Positions 54,970 to 62,887 of a stretch of DNA of 64,000 nucleotides are shown here, piece by piece. Both the position numbers and the translations under genes were made by a program. The DNA lies in contig CAHJWL010000001.1 of the NCBI GenBank assembly GCA_903642235.1, forward strand, positions 310,001 to 374,000, given 5' to 3'. Numbering within the stretch: the first letter of the stretch is position 1; every line of letters starts with the position of its first letter. Source of the stretch: Acidobacteriaceae bacterium (GTDB taxonomy: Bacteria; Acidobacteriota; Terriglobia; Terriglobales; Acidobacteriaceae). A model generated the notes under the pieces. The model did not search any database. It saw nothing but the letters and a program-made list of their open reading frames with translations, and was not told the DNA's origin.

Positions 54970-56076
54970 TTGCACGGTCTTCACGTCGCCTGCCGCGTCC
55001 TCGTCCAACTTGAAGTTGCTGAGTCCCACACCGACGAGCCGATAGAGCTGCTGCGGCGGCAGGTCAACCCGCTCCCGTTGTGCGAGAGCAATGTTCGTCA
55101 GTTCCTCACAGCTGGAGATCAAGACAGGCGGTGTCAGGCTACGGGTAAAGGAGGTGAACTCCTTCGTCTTCAGCTTAAGCACCACGGTTCGCGCCTGACG
55201 AGCATTGCTCTCCGAAGCACGCCAGACCTTCTCTGCAAGCCGGCGAATCGGGGCCTCGCACTCTGTAAGGGTTAGGTCGTCGGGGAAGGTGTCCTCAGAG
55301 GAGACCTGCTTCCGCACACGGTTCGAGACCACCGGAGTGTGATCGATGCCGCGAGCCAGCTCGTAAAGGCGCATGCTATAGCTGCCAAAGTGTTGCTCCA
55401 GCGTGGGAAGATCCATCGCGTAGATGTCGCCCACAGTCTTGATCCCGGCCGTTGCCATGCGTGCCTCCGTGACCTTGCCTACGCCTGGGATGCGACCAAC
55501 TGGGAGTGTCAGCAGAAATCCCTGAACCTCATGGGGCTGAATGACGAACAGGCCGTCCGGCTTGCGCCAGTCAGAGGCGATCTTCGCCAGGAACTTGTTC
55601 GGAGCAACGCCGGCCGATGCCGTCAGTTTCAGTTCCGCTCGAATCTGCTGCCGTATTGTCTTGGCCACCAGCGTTGCCGTTGGCAGGCCGGTCTTGTTTT
55701 CCGTTACGTCGAGGTAGGCCTCATCGAGTGACAACGGTTCAATCGCGTCTGTGTGCCTTTGAAAGATTTCGCGTGCGGACTGTGAAGCCACCTTGTAGCG
55801 CGTGAAGTCGGGCGGTACGAAGATCGCGTCCGGGCACAAGCGCTCCGCGCTGATCGCTGGCATGGCTGAGCGAATCCCGAAGCGTCTTGCTTCGTACGAT
55901 GCAGCGCAGACGACAGACCGCTTACCCTTCCAGGCGACAACGACGGGGCGGCCGCGGAGGTTCGCATCGTCGCGTTGCTCAACGGAAGCATAAAAGGCAT
56001 CCATGTCGACGTGCACGATCTTGCGTGCGCCGAGCGCGGTGACTTCGATCTCAGCGGTGCTCTGTGGTTCATGCAT
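54925..56076 (-). CDS. dinB: DNA polymerase IV (Y family)
   Basis: DinB performs error-prone translesion synthesis. The 383-aa protein has the catalytic motifs HVDMDAFYASVEQRDD (Asp) and SLDEAYLDV (Asp-Glu), the helix-hairpin-helix segment LPVGRIPGVGKVTEARMATAG, and the little-finger domain with QVSSEDTFPDDL. The start at 56076 gives MHEPQSTAEIEV; an upstream frame to 56142 is not conserved. The C-terminus LQAQQ reaches 45 bases into the NUDIX gene. No lexA-type box is evident upstream. Confidence 0.94.
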   Translation of the reverse strand: MHEPQSTAEIEVTALGARKIVHVDMDAFYASVEQRDDANLRGRPVVVAWKGKRSVVCAASYEARRFGIRSAMPAISAERLCPDAIFVPPDFTRYKVASQSAREIFQRHTDAIEPLSLDEAYLDVTENKTGLPTATLVAKTIRQQIRAELKLTASAGVAPNKFLAKIASDWRKPDGLFVIQPHEVQGFLLTLPVGRIPGVGKVTEARMATAGIKTVGDIYAMDLPTLEQHFGSYSMRLYELARGIDHTPVVSNRVRKQVSSEDTFPDDLTLTECEAPIRRLAEKVWRASESNARQARTVVLKLKTKEFTSFTRSLTPPVLISSCEELTNIALAQRERVDLPPQQLYRLVGVGLSNFKLDEDAAGDVKTVQSLEAKSDLFLQAQQ

Positions 56077-56418
56077 GGGAGAACTGGTCGGACGTGTCGC
56101 GTTCTGACAGCAAAGGACGACAGAAGCGCATCTCTGGGCCAATCCTGATCCTGCAACGGCCCACGCGTATATTCTGCCACGTTCTCCTTCTGTTCGCCTT
56201 CTTCAGGCCGCGGCTGCCACGAACGCGAAACACCTTGCAATTTCCTGACCGGTTCCTTGTAGGAGGACGGACCATATGGCCAGAGATCCTCGTCACATCG
56301 ACGGACGTTACCCTCTTCGACTCCTGTTTGAGAACGTCCAGCTTCGTAGAAGCAGAGCGTCTGCAGAAGACTGCCGGCGTATTTTCAGAACTCATCCTCT
56401 ACGTGGTCGATGTAGCAC
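56077..56418. other. Gap between dinB and the YG1-type hydrolase gene
   Basis: These 342 bases contain no convincing gene. A short plus-strand frame at 56276-56434 has a good AGGAGG site but only 52 codons and no recognisable product. Other open frames here look like chance. Confidence 0.4.
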
Positions 56419-57711
56419 TCAGGTCATCGCATAAGGACTCGCGGGTTCCGCAATCGCATCATCAATCCAGCCATACAGGATGTCCTCGGCTCCGGGATTT
56501 CCCATATGTTGCCGGTTCCCTCTGGCGATCAGATCCTTCTTCTCGCCTCTCATGCCAACGAGGAAGTTGTCTTCGATGGGGAAGATGGAATCCTCCATGC
56601 CATCGAGGATGAGCAGTTTGCAGCTGGGTCGATCAAGCACTCCTGAGTCGAGAAGACTGAATTTCTTCGCCTCCGCTGCATACGCTCTGACGGGATCGGC
56701 ATCGCGATAGCCAAACTTGTAGGCGAGCGCGTCCGCCAGGGCGAAGGGATACTCCATCTGGTTCGACGCGTGAATCCAGGCCGGATCGAACATAGAGTGG
56801 CAACCGCCGCCTTGTGCTACTACGGCAAGAAGACGGTCGGCATGGGTATGGGCAAGACGCATGGCGTAATAGCCACCGGTACTAATTCCACGCGCAACAA
56901 TCTTTGCTAAGTCGAATCCATATTCGATTGCATGGGCGGACACCCAGTCAAGGATGCTGCTCATAAGCCGGTCCGGAGAGTTCGGATCGTTCGGCGCGGC
57001 CGGACAGTCACCCGTCCCAGGAATCTCGAAGCTCAGTGTCGCAAACCCGCGATCCACATGCATTTGGGTACGCGGCGTATGGTCGGTCCGGTAGGCATCT
57101 AGGCCGCAGAGGAACAGGAGCACAGGCCAGCCCTTCTCAGGCTTCTCCCCAAGAGGCATCCGCAAGTAGGTCTGGATTGCGACTTCCTGGTCGCCGGCAG
57201 ATGAATCCGCATGACTGAACGGCACTTCGAGCGCGACGCTTGGCGGACTCAGGTACTTGGCCGCTTTCACGTAAGTTTCCTTGCCCTTCGCCCATGCGAG
57301 CTGGCTGACTTCAGATCGATTGACCGGGAAACGAGCCATGCGGTAGACAGCCGCAGCCCGCAGGAAGAAATCCTTCGCCTTTGCGATGTCGCCTTGCGCT
57401 TCCGCCTGCTCGGCCAGCATGACGAGGTTCTCCGCTACAGGAAAGAACGGCTTCGCATACTCATCTGGCTTGTAAAGAATGTCCGATCTGTCTTCTGACA
57501 TGCGCACGAGCTCGGCAAAGATCGGGTCGAAATCCAGGACATTGCCATCGGTAAATGGATAGATGCCACGGGAGCACGGTGGCCGCCACTTTTCGGCCCA
57601 GAGCTTCGAGACCGACTCATGGTACGAGAAGTAGGGGAAGCCATCACGCAGTTCGGCTGCGGTGGTCTGGACATGGTACGGAGGTACAGCGATTTGAGTG
57701 ACATTCGACAT
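56419..57711 (-). CDS. YG1-type alpha/beta hydrolase
   Basis: The 430-aa protein has a helical N-terminal part of about 180 residues, followed by an alpha/beta hydrolase core. The nucleophile is in GISTGGYYAMR, an acid in LDGMEDSIFP, and the His in NRQHMGNPGA. This two-part layout resembles the Ayg1/2,6-dihydroxypseudooxynicotine hydrolase group, which cleaves carbon-carbon bonds or esters in aromatic compounds; the specific substrate is unknown. The start at 57711 has AAGGAG and TAAAGCT before it. It is separated by 425 gene-free bases from the NmrA-type oxidoreductase gene and has no clear operon partner. Confidence 0.8.
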   Translation of the reverse strand: MSNVTQIAVPPYHVQTTAAELRDGFPYFSYHESVSKLWAEKWRPPCSRGIYPFTDGNVLDFDPIFAELVRMSEDRSDILYKPDEYAKPFFPVAENLVMLAEQAEAQGDIAKAKDFFLRAAAVYRMARFPVNRSEVSQLAWAKGKETYVKAAKYLSPPSVALEVPFSHADSSAGDQEVAIQTYLRMPLGEKPEKGWPVLLFLCGLDAYRTDHTPRTQMHVDRGFATLSFEIPGTGDCPAAPNDPNSPDRLMSSILDWVSAHAIEYGFDLAKIVARGISTGGYYAMRLAHTHADRLLAVVAQGGGCHSMFDPAWIHASNQMEYPFALADALAYKFGYRDADPVRAYAAEAKKFSLLDSGVLDRPSCKLLILDGMEDSIFPIEDNFLVGMRGEKKDLIARGNRQHMGNPGAEDILYGWIDDAIAEPASPYAMT

Positions 57712-58136
57712 AGCTTTACTCCTTGGATCCAAGGGACGGCGGTCTGCCGGGCTTGGGACAAATATGGCGGCACACCTATAGAGGCGGTGTGTGTTTTAGG
57801 GCGAGAGCTGAGCGTTTCAGGCCTCTTGTACAAACTCCGTCCGATACGTGGGCGCGAGTGCCTTTGCTTTCTTCACAGCTGTCTTGCTGTTCTTTGCTCA
57901 GGATCGGAGGCGCGGTCGTGCGGGTAGCACTATCCCAATACAGCAGAGCTTGATCTGGGCTTGCTTCGTGAACGTTCCGGGTGCGTTGCTCGTCCTTAAG
58001 CGGAAGGCGGATACTTCGGCGCCCGCTTGTGTCCTCTGGAGACCGTCTTGCCTGGCAGGGTTCTGAGCACTCGAGTTATCGAGTGCTCAGCCTGAGAAAC
58101 ACGCGGACTAGCATTCAAGGCTTACACCCACCCCCA
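57712..58136. other. Gap with a CIRCE-like inverted repeat
   Basis: No convincing gene is seen in these 425 bases. The main feature is the strong inverted repeat at 58063-58090. Confidence 0.5.
58063..58090. promoter_or_regulatory. Perfect 12-bp inverted repeat, CIRCE-like
   Basis: CTGAGCACTCGA and TCGAGTGCTCAG flank a GTTA loop. The core GAGCACTC/GAGTGCTC is like the halves of the HrcA operator CIRCE (TTAGCACTC-N9-GAGTGCTAA), with eight of nine matches per half but an 8-base spacer. No T-run is present, so a terminator is unlikely. It lies between two minus-strand genes, about 350 bases before the hydrolase start. Confidence 0.4.
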
Positions 58137-59018
58137 TCAGGCATGCTGTAACGCTTGCGATTGCCACGCTGCCGCAGTCTCCATTGCAAAGGCCTCGTAA
58201 GTGCGCGGAGTTCGTCCTAAGAGTCTCGCCAGCCGTGTGACTTCAGTTTCGGTCGAGAGAAAGCCGCGATCAAAATATCCCTGGAACATCACACGGAGAT
58301 CGTAGGCGCTCCAACTCGGCACTCGCGCCCGCATACCCTTCTCCCACTCATCAAAACTATGTCCCGTGTACTTAATGTCCTTGCCAAGGAGCTTGCTCCA
58401 GAGAGCGGCGTTGCCCGGGCCGGTGATCGTCGTCGGGGACACAATATCGTAGATCTGGCCATCGTGACCGTCTTCGGTCAGCGAGATCGCAGCAGCTTCA
58501 GCGATGTCTCGAACATCCGCTGTCGCGATGCCCGTAGTTCCGATCGGCATCGGGTAGACACCAGCACCGGTAAGCACTGGTTTGAGGTTCAGATCGTTTT
58601 GCATGTAGTACGCAGGTCGCAGAATGGTGTAAGGAACGCCGAACTCTCGCAACGCATTCTCAACGGCGAGCTTCGCCGCGAAATGCGGAACGTCGCGGAA
58701 CTGCTCTACCTTGAAAACCGACAGGTAGGTCACATGCTTCAGACCGAGCCTCTTCGCGATGCCGTACGCGATCAACGCCTGGGTCAACTCCTCCGGCACA
58801 CCCGCATTGAGCAGGAAAAGCTTATCGACTCCCTGCATTGCCTCTTCCACCGCAACCGGGTCGAGCAAGTCGCCGATCGCAACTTCAACGCCAACTGGAA
58901 GCTTGCCTGCCTCGGGCTGTTTGCGAGTCAATACTCGAACTTCTGCACCACGGTTCAGCAACTCCGTGACTACTACACTGCCCACATTACCCGTTCCGCC
59001 GGTCACCAAAATCCTCAT
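58137..59018 (-). CDS. NmrA-type NAD(P)-binding oxidoreductase
   Basis: The 294-aa protein opens MRILVTGGTGNVGSVV, the Gly-rich nucleotide motif of atypical short-chain dehydrogenases of the NmrA/QOR2 (YtfG-like) type, with YLSVFKVEQFRDVPH and TILRPAYYMQNDL blocks. Many act as quinone or redox-sensing proteins rather than enzymes. Start at 59018 is supported by AGGAGACGTT. It is divergent from the LysR gene, with 195 bases between, so it is the likely target of that regulator. Confidence 0.87.
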   Translation of the reverse strand: MRILVTGGTGNVGSVVVTELLNRGAEVRVLTRKQPEAGKLPVGVEVAIGDLLDPVAVEEAMQGVDKLFLLNAGVPEELTQALIAYGIAKRLGLKHVTYLSVFKVEQFRDVPHFAAKLAVENALREFGVPYTILRPAYYMQNDLNLKPVLTGAGVYPMPIGTTGIATADVRDIAEAAAISLTEDGHDGQIYDIVSPTTITGPGNAALWSKLLGKDIKYTGHSFDEWEKGMRARVPSWSAYDLRVMFQGYFDRGFLSTETEVTRLARLLGRTPRTYEAFAMETAAAWQSQALQHA

Positions 59019-59212
59019 AACGTCTCCTAGTTCTGTTCTCATTGCCAAGCCACTTCTAATCTCAGCAATGCATACACAGGAAGAGACGCTTACAGAATGC
59101 CTTCGAACCAACCATGTACACAAAGCTGGGTTGCAACCGTGCAACGCATAGAATGAGATCAGCGAGATCGACACACCTATGTAAGCCGGGGCGTGTGCTG
59201 GTTGGAGGCTTT

Positions 59213-60166
59213 ATGGAGATGCCGGACCTGAACGATGTTCGAATCTTTGTCACGGTCGGCCACGCGGGAACACTGACGGCCGCGGCTCAGGAACTCAGTC
59301 TTCCGACATCGACCGTCAGCCGGGCGCTGACCCGCCTTGAGAAGCATCTCGACGTGCTACTGGTTCACCGTAGCCCCAGAGGTATGGTTCTAACTGATTC
59401 AGGTAGAGAGTACTTACAGAGCTGCAGGCGAGCGGTCCGCACCCTCAAGGATGGCAGCGAGTTGTTGGAGCGCAAGCGCGAACGGCCGAGCGGTCTCATC
59501 ACGGTGGCTTGCCCCATCACGTTTGCCCGCCTTGTCCTTGCGCCTTTGCTCAAAGCCTTTCTGGAGCGCTATCCGGACTTGCGGGTCGAAGTCGAACCGT
59601 ATAGCTCTGACTGGGATAAAGAACCTCGAGAAGACGTAGACGTCTTCTTCAAGGTGAAGGCGCCCCGTGACTCTGTCCGCCGGGCCCGGCCCTTTCCCGG
59701 TGCGAAACGAGCGCTCTTCGCGAGTCCGGAGTACCTTGCATCATGCGGGAGCCCCACTTCCCCTGACGGTCTTGTGACCCATGCCTGCATCGGTTCTGGA
59801 ATCTGGCGGTTGTCTCGGGGTGTGAAGGTCACCGCGCCCAACATCCTGTTCAGGGTAGTTGTAAGTGATCCGGGTGTACAGCTTGACCTCGCCCTCAATG
59901 GACTTGGCATAGCCGCCCTGCCACTCTACATGGGGAAAGATCCAGACATGCAAGGGAGACTTCTTCCTGTACTTCCACGGTGGAATCCGGAGCCGATTAC
60001 CCTGTGTGCGCTCTTCTCCGGACCGGCGCGCCAGACTCCCAAAGTTCAGGTCCTCCTAGATTTCCTGGGAGACTACATCGGAACCGATCGCGATCCACGG
60101 CTCCATCATCTGCCCGCAAAGGGCTTGTTCACTGACGCAAAGCTCGAAGCGACATCCGGACCCTGA
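59213..60166 (+). CDS. LysR family transcriptional regulator
   Basis: The 317-aa protein has the N-terminal winged helix of LysR regulators (MPDLNDVRIFVTVGHAGTLTAAAQELSLPTSTVSRALTRLEKHLDVLLVHR) and an effector-binding domain with PSGLITVACPITFARLVLAPLL and the usual RYPDLRVEVEPYSS. GGAGG precedes the ATG at 59213. It is divergent from the NmrA-type gene, the classical arrangement for a LysR target. The inducer is unknown. Confidence 0.92.
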   Translation: MEMPDLNDVRIFVTVGHAGTLTAAAQELSLPTSTVSRALTRLEKHLDVLLVHRSPRGMVLTDSGREYLQSCRRAVRTLKDGSELLERKRERPSGLITVACPITFARLVLAPLLKAFLERYPDLRVEVEPYSSDWDKEPREDVDVFFKVKAPRDSVRRARPFPGAKRALFASPEYLASCGSPTSPDGLVTHACIGSGIWRLSRGVKVTAPNILFRVVVSDPGVQLDLALNGLGIAALPLYMGKDPDMQGRLLPVLPRWNPEPITLCALFSGPARQTPKVQVLLDFLGDYIGTDRDPRLHHLPAKGLFTDAKLEATSGP

Positions 60167-60435
60167 AGATCAGCCCGACCGGGAAGCCCGATCAGGCCTT
60201 CCGCTCGTGAAGAACACAGATGTCGCGCTGACTTCTTGTCGCCGCGCAGAAGCGAAGACTTTCTCGTGCTGTTCGCCATCGATCGCTCGCCTGCGACGAT
60301 GGCGTTCTTCTACTTCCACTCAAACGAAAGAACTTGATTCTGTTCCTTAGGCGACAGCGTTGCGCTATGACAAAACAGAGTTGCGCTGAAGACTGTGTCA
60401 AAGGCGTAGAGAGGCCATCTTAATAATGGAAAGTA

Positions 60436-61008
60436 ATGGACGGCGTTGTCGAGGTGACATCCATGAACAAGGGAAGAGTGGTTACAGGGGCAGGCGGAGG
60501 AATCGGCACAAAGACTGTCGAACGTTTCCTTGAAAACGGAGACACCGTCGTGGGCCTTGATCGCTCCGGACCCTCGCTAAAGCTACTTGAAGGTGTATGC
60601 GGCACTGGACAACGTTTGTCCACACTCACGACAAATGTCACTCAGACTTCGGAAGTCGCTGCCTTCACGGCCCGCATGCGGGAGAAGCATGGCGGGTCGG
60701 TGTTCGAGATGCGCGGCCAGTTCACCCCGGAGAACTCCGCGCTTGTGCTGGGCGACTCCCAGGTGGAAACGCTTCAACTCATACGGTCGTCGGGTGCCGA
60801 CGTTTCCCTGCGTCATGCAGTTATCCTCGCCAAAGCTGCGGTGACGCTGCAGATGCCCATTGTTCTGACATCGAGTCAGGAGAATCACATCCAGGGTCCG
60901 ACTGCGCCGGAGCTGCAGAATGCAGCCTCGAAGCCTATAAGGCGCGCGTGCAGCGTGTCGGCATTGTGTATGCGGCTGTTCAAAAAGTTCGCTGCGAGGT
61001 TGGTTTAG
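60436..61008 (+). pseudogene. Decayed chimera: SDR N-terminus joined to YcaC-type isochorismatase remnant
   Basis: The first 90 codons read as a short-chain dehydrogenase N-terminus (GAGGGIGTKTVERFLENGDTVVGLDRS), then abruptly as a YcaC-family cysteine hydrolase (QFTPENSALVLGDSQVETLQLI, ILAKAAVTLQMPIVLTSSQE, IQGPTAPELQ). Near 60930 the frame is lost: the expected continuation (AYKARVQRVGIVYA) appears in another frame. The catalytic Cys region of YcaC is absent. The SDR part lacks its Rossmann remainder and active-site Tyr. This is best read as two truncated genes joined by deletion, with a later frameshift. The Met at 60463 would be the original SDR start. Confidence 0.75.
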
Positions 61009-61010
61009 CC

Positions 61011-61694
61011 ATGGCGACTCAAACCCGACGGTCCGCACTTACCATGCTTGCCACTGCGAGCGTCGCTGCTTCCGCAAACAAGGTCTGGGCTTCTGCTTTC
61101 CCGGGAGGCCCCTCCATCCTGCACGATTCACCGTCTCCAGAGAGGACCACCACCATGTTCGAATCCACACCTCAATATCCCCCGCTCCCAGCAGATGATC
61201 TGCAACGCAACTTGACCATCGCGCAGCCGGACAAGGATCAGACATTGCAGCACATTGGTCTGGTCGGCGACACGTACACCCTTACCGTGTCTGGCAACGA
61301 GACGAACGGGCGCTTTTGCGTCATCGACATGCACATCCCGCCGGACGGTGGCCCGGCACCGCATCGACATGACTTTGAAGAGACCTTCATCCTCCTGGAA
61401 GGCGAGATGAATGCTACCTTTCGCGGGAAAAAATCAGTTGTCCGTGCGGGCGACACCGTAAACATTCCAGCCAACGCGCCGCATCAATTTCACAATGCGT
61501 CTTCAAAGCCCGTGCGTCTCTTATGCATCTGCTCGCCCTCCGGCCAGGAAGACTTCTTCAAGCAAGTAGGTACTCCCGTGGCAACACGCACGACGGCACC
61601 TCCAAAGCTGGATGCAGAACAGCAGCAGCAGTTCATGGAGAAGGCCAAAGCACTTGCTCCCAAGTACCGGACTGAGCTGCTTACGGAAGCGTAA
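61011..61694 (+). CDS. Cupin-domain protein with possible Tat leader
   Basis: The C-terminal 180 residues form a cupin: MHIPPDGGPAPHRHDFEETFILLEGEM (metal ligands His, His, Glu) and AGDTVNIPANAPHQFHNAS (last His). The N-terminus MATQTRRSALTMLATASVAASA looks like a Tat-type leader. An internal start at 61155 (MFESTPQYPP) would give a cytosolic form. It follows the decayed chimera by two bases, which suggests the chimera was once cotranscribed or the promoter lies within it. Function within the cupin superfamily (oxygenase, isomerase, or sugar binding) cannot be said. Confidence 0.85.
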   Translation: MATQTRRSALTMLATASVAASANKVWASAFPGGPSILHDSPSPERTTTMFESTPQYPPLPADDLQRNLTIAQPDKDQTLQHIGLVGDTYTLTVSGNETNGRFCVIDMHIPPDGGPAPHRHDFEETFILLEGEMNATFRGKKSVVRAGDTVNIPANAPHQFHNASSKPVRLLCICSPSGQEDFFKQVGTPVATRTTAPPKLDAEQQQQFMEKAKALAPKYRTELLTEA

Positions 61695-61748
61695 AGCTAC
61701 GAATCTGCCACCGGGCGTTAACAACGCCGGTGGCAGCCAATGAAGGCA

Positions 61749-61955
61749 TCAGCAGGTAATCGTCGCCAGCGACTCGGCAGAGAGATGCTGGTGCCAGTGC
61801 CGTGAGAGCTCTCGGGTCGAGTGCCACAATTCTGTGAATCGAAGGAGGACTTCTACCTCGGTTGGCAATTTTCTTTGAAGCTCATCGACACAAACGGTTG
61901 CGTGTAATAGAAGCTTCGGCAGTGGTCGCTTGAGATCGCTTACGTGGGTGCTCAT
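61749..61955 (-). CDS. Small hypothetical protein
   Basis: A 68-aa frame with GAAGAGGTTCGCC before its ATG and a helical sequence (LKRPLPKLLLHATVCVDELQRKLPTEVEVLLRFTELWHSTREL). No family recognised. It stands between the cupin gene and moaC, convergent with the cupin. The bases 61956-62275 upstream hold nothing else I can support. Confidence 0.4.
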   Translation of the reverse strand: MSTHVSDLKRPLPKLLLHATVCVDELQRKLPTEVEVLLRFTELWHSTRELSRHWHQHLSAESLATITC

Positions 61956-62275
61956 GGCGAACCTCTTCGTTGAACGCGGCACAGAATCGCAGAGTTTGTG
62001 CTACATCGATGATGTGCCATCTTTGAAAGAGCTGACGACTCACGCCTCTTCCTAGGTAGAAGTCTGGGCAGAGAGGGACACATCCTCGGGTCCGAGCGCC
62101 GCGAGGTCTCCGACGCCAGTCCAGGTTTCGTATCAAGCAGCAGCCTGGTTGCAGAACTGGATACACACGCGTGGCGCAGGTCGGAAAGTACAGCCGCCAA
62201 CAAGAGCAGAGAAGAATATGCCCTGGCTCTTAGCTTGACCGCTACTGCCAACCTGACTTCACGTTAGAAGCTGGG

Positions 62276-62767
62276 CTAGGCAGAGGGGCGAAGGTACTCC
62301 CCGCTTGCGCCGCCGCTCTTTCGCAGCAGCAGAATTTCCCGAATACGGATGCTTTTATCGAGCGCCTTGGTCATGTCGTAGACCGTGAGCGCGGCAATCG
62401 AGGCAGCGGTCATGGCTTCCATCTCTACGCCCGTGCCGGCGACCGTCGCGGTTGTGGCCGTGATCGCAACGCCGCCGGCGACGATCTCGGCCGTGACATC
62501 GATGAAGCTAAGCGGAAGCGGATGGCACATGGGAATAAGCTCCGCTGTGCGTTTGGCAGCCTGGATACCGGCAAAGCGCGCCACCTCAAGCGGATTGCCT
62601 TTAGGGTTCCTCGGCAGCGCATCAAGCACGGCAGAGGAGAGCTCGACGAAGGCGGTAGCCACTGCCTCGCGACGGGTCTCCGCCTTGGCGCTGACGTCTA
62701 CCATTCGTGCGCGGCCTGCGCTGTCGTAATGGCTGAGGGTCTCCGGTAGCTCGCTTTTTTTGCTCAT
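62276..62767 (-). CDS. moaC: Cyclic pyranopterin monophosphate synthase MoaC
   Basis: MoaC acts after MoaA to form cyclic pyranopterin phosphate, the first intermediate of molybdenum cofactor synthesis. The 163-aa protein has the family blocks MVDVSAKAETRREAVA, LIPMCHPLPLSFIDV (active His and Cys region), VEMEAMTAASIAALTVYDMTKALDK (catalytic Asp and Lys), and GGASG at the end. It follows moeA on the same strand with 120 bases between. Confidence 0.96.
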   Translation of the reverse strand: MSKKSELPETLSHYDSAGRARMVDVSAKAETRREAVATAFVELSSAVLDALPRNPKGNPLEVARFAGIQAAKRTAELIPMCHPLPLSFIDVTAEIVAGGVAITATTATVAGTGVEMEAMTAASIAALTVYDMTKALDKSIRIREILLLRKSGGASGEYLRPSA

Positions 62768-62887
62768 GCATTGAGGCTAGAGCAAGCCCCAGCCCGCGTA
62801 TAGCAGCCCGCGCGCCTCTGGCCGCTTCTAACCGCGCGGATCTCTGGCAAACTCTGCCCGGCAGAGGACGCCGAGAGCAGGCGCGAT

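Noticed and set aside
56276..56434. 52-codon frame with an AGGAGG site
   Set aside because: The ribosome site is good, but the product is Arg-rich, unlike any family, and its 3' end overlaps the opposing hydrolase gene. Too little to call a gene.
60597..61694. A 365-aa cupin gene starting at 60597
   Set aside because: The first 138 codons run through the frameshifted YcaC remnant. The cupin protein itself most likely begins at 61011.
61882..62166. 94-codon minus-strand frame before moaC
   Set aside because: Composition is Arg/Cys-rich, no ribosome site, and it overlaps a better small frame at 61749-61955.
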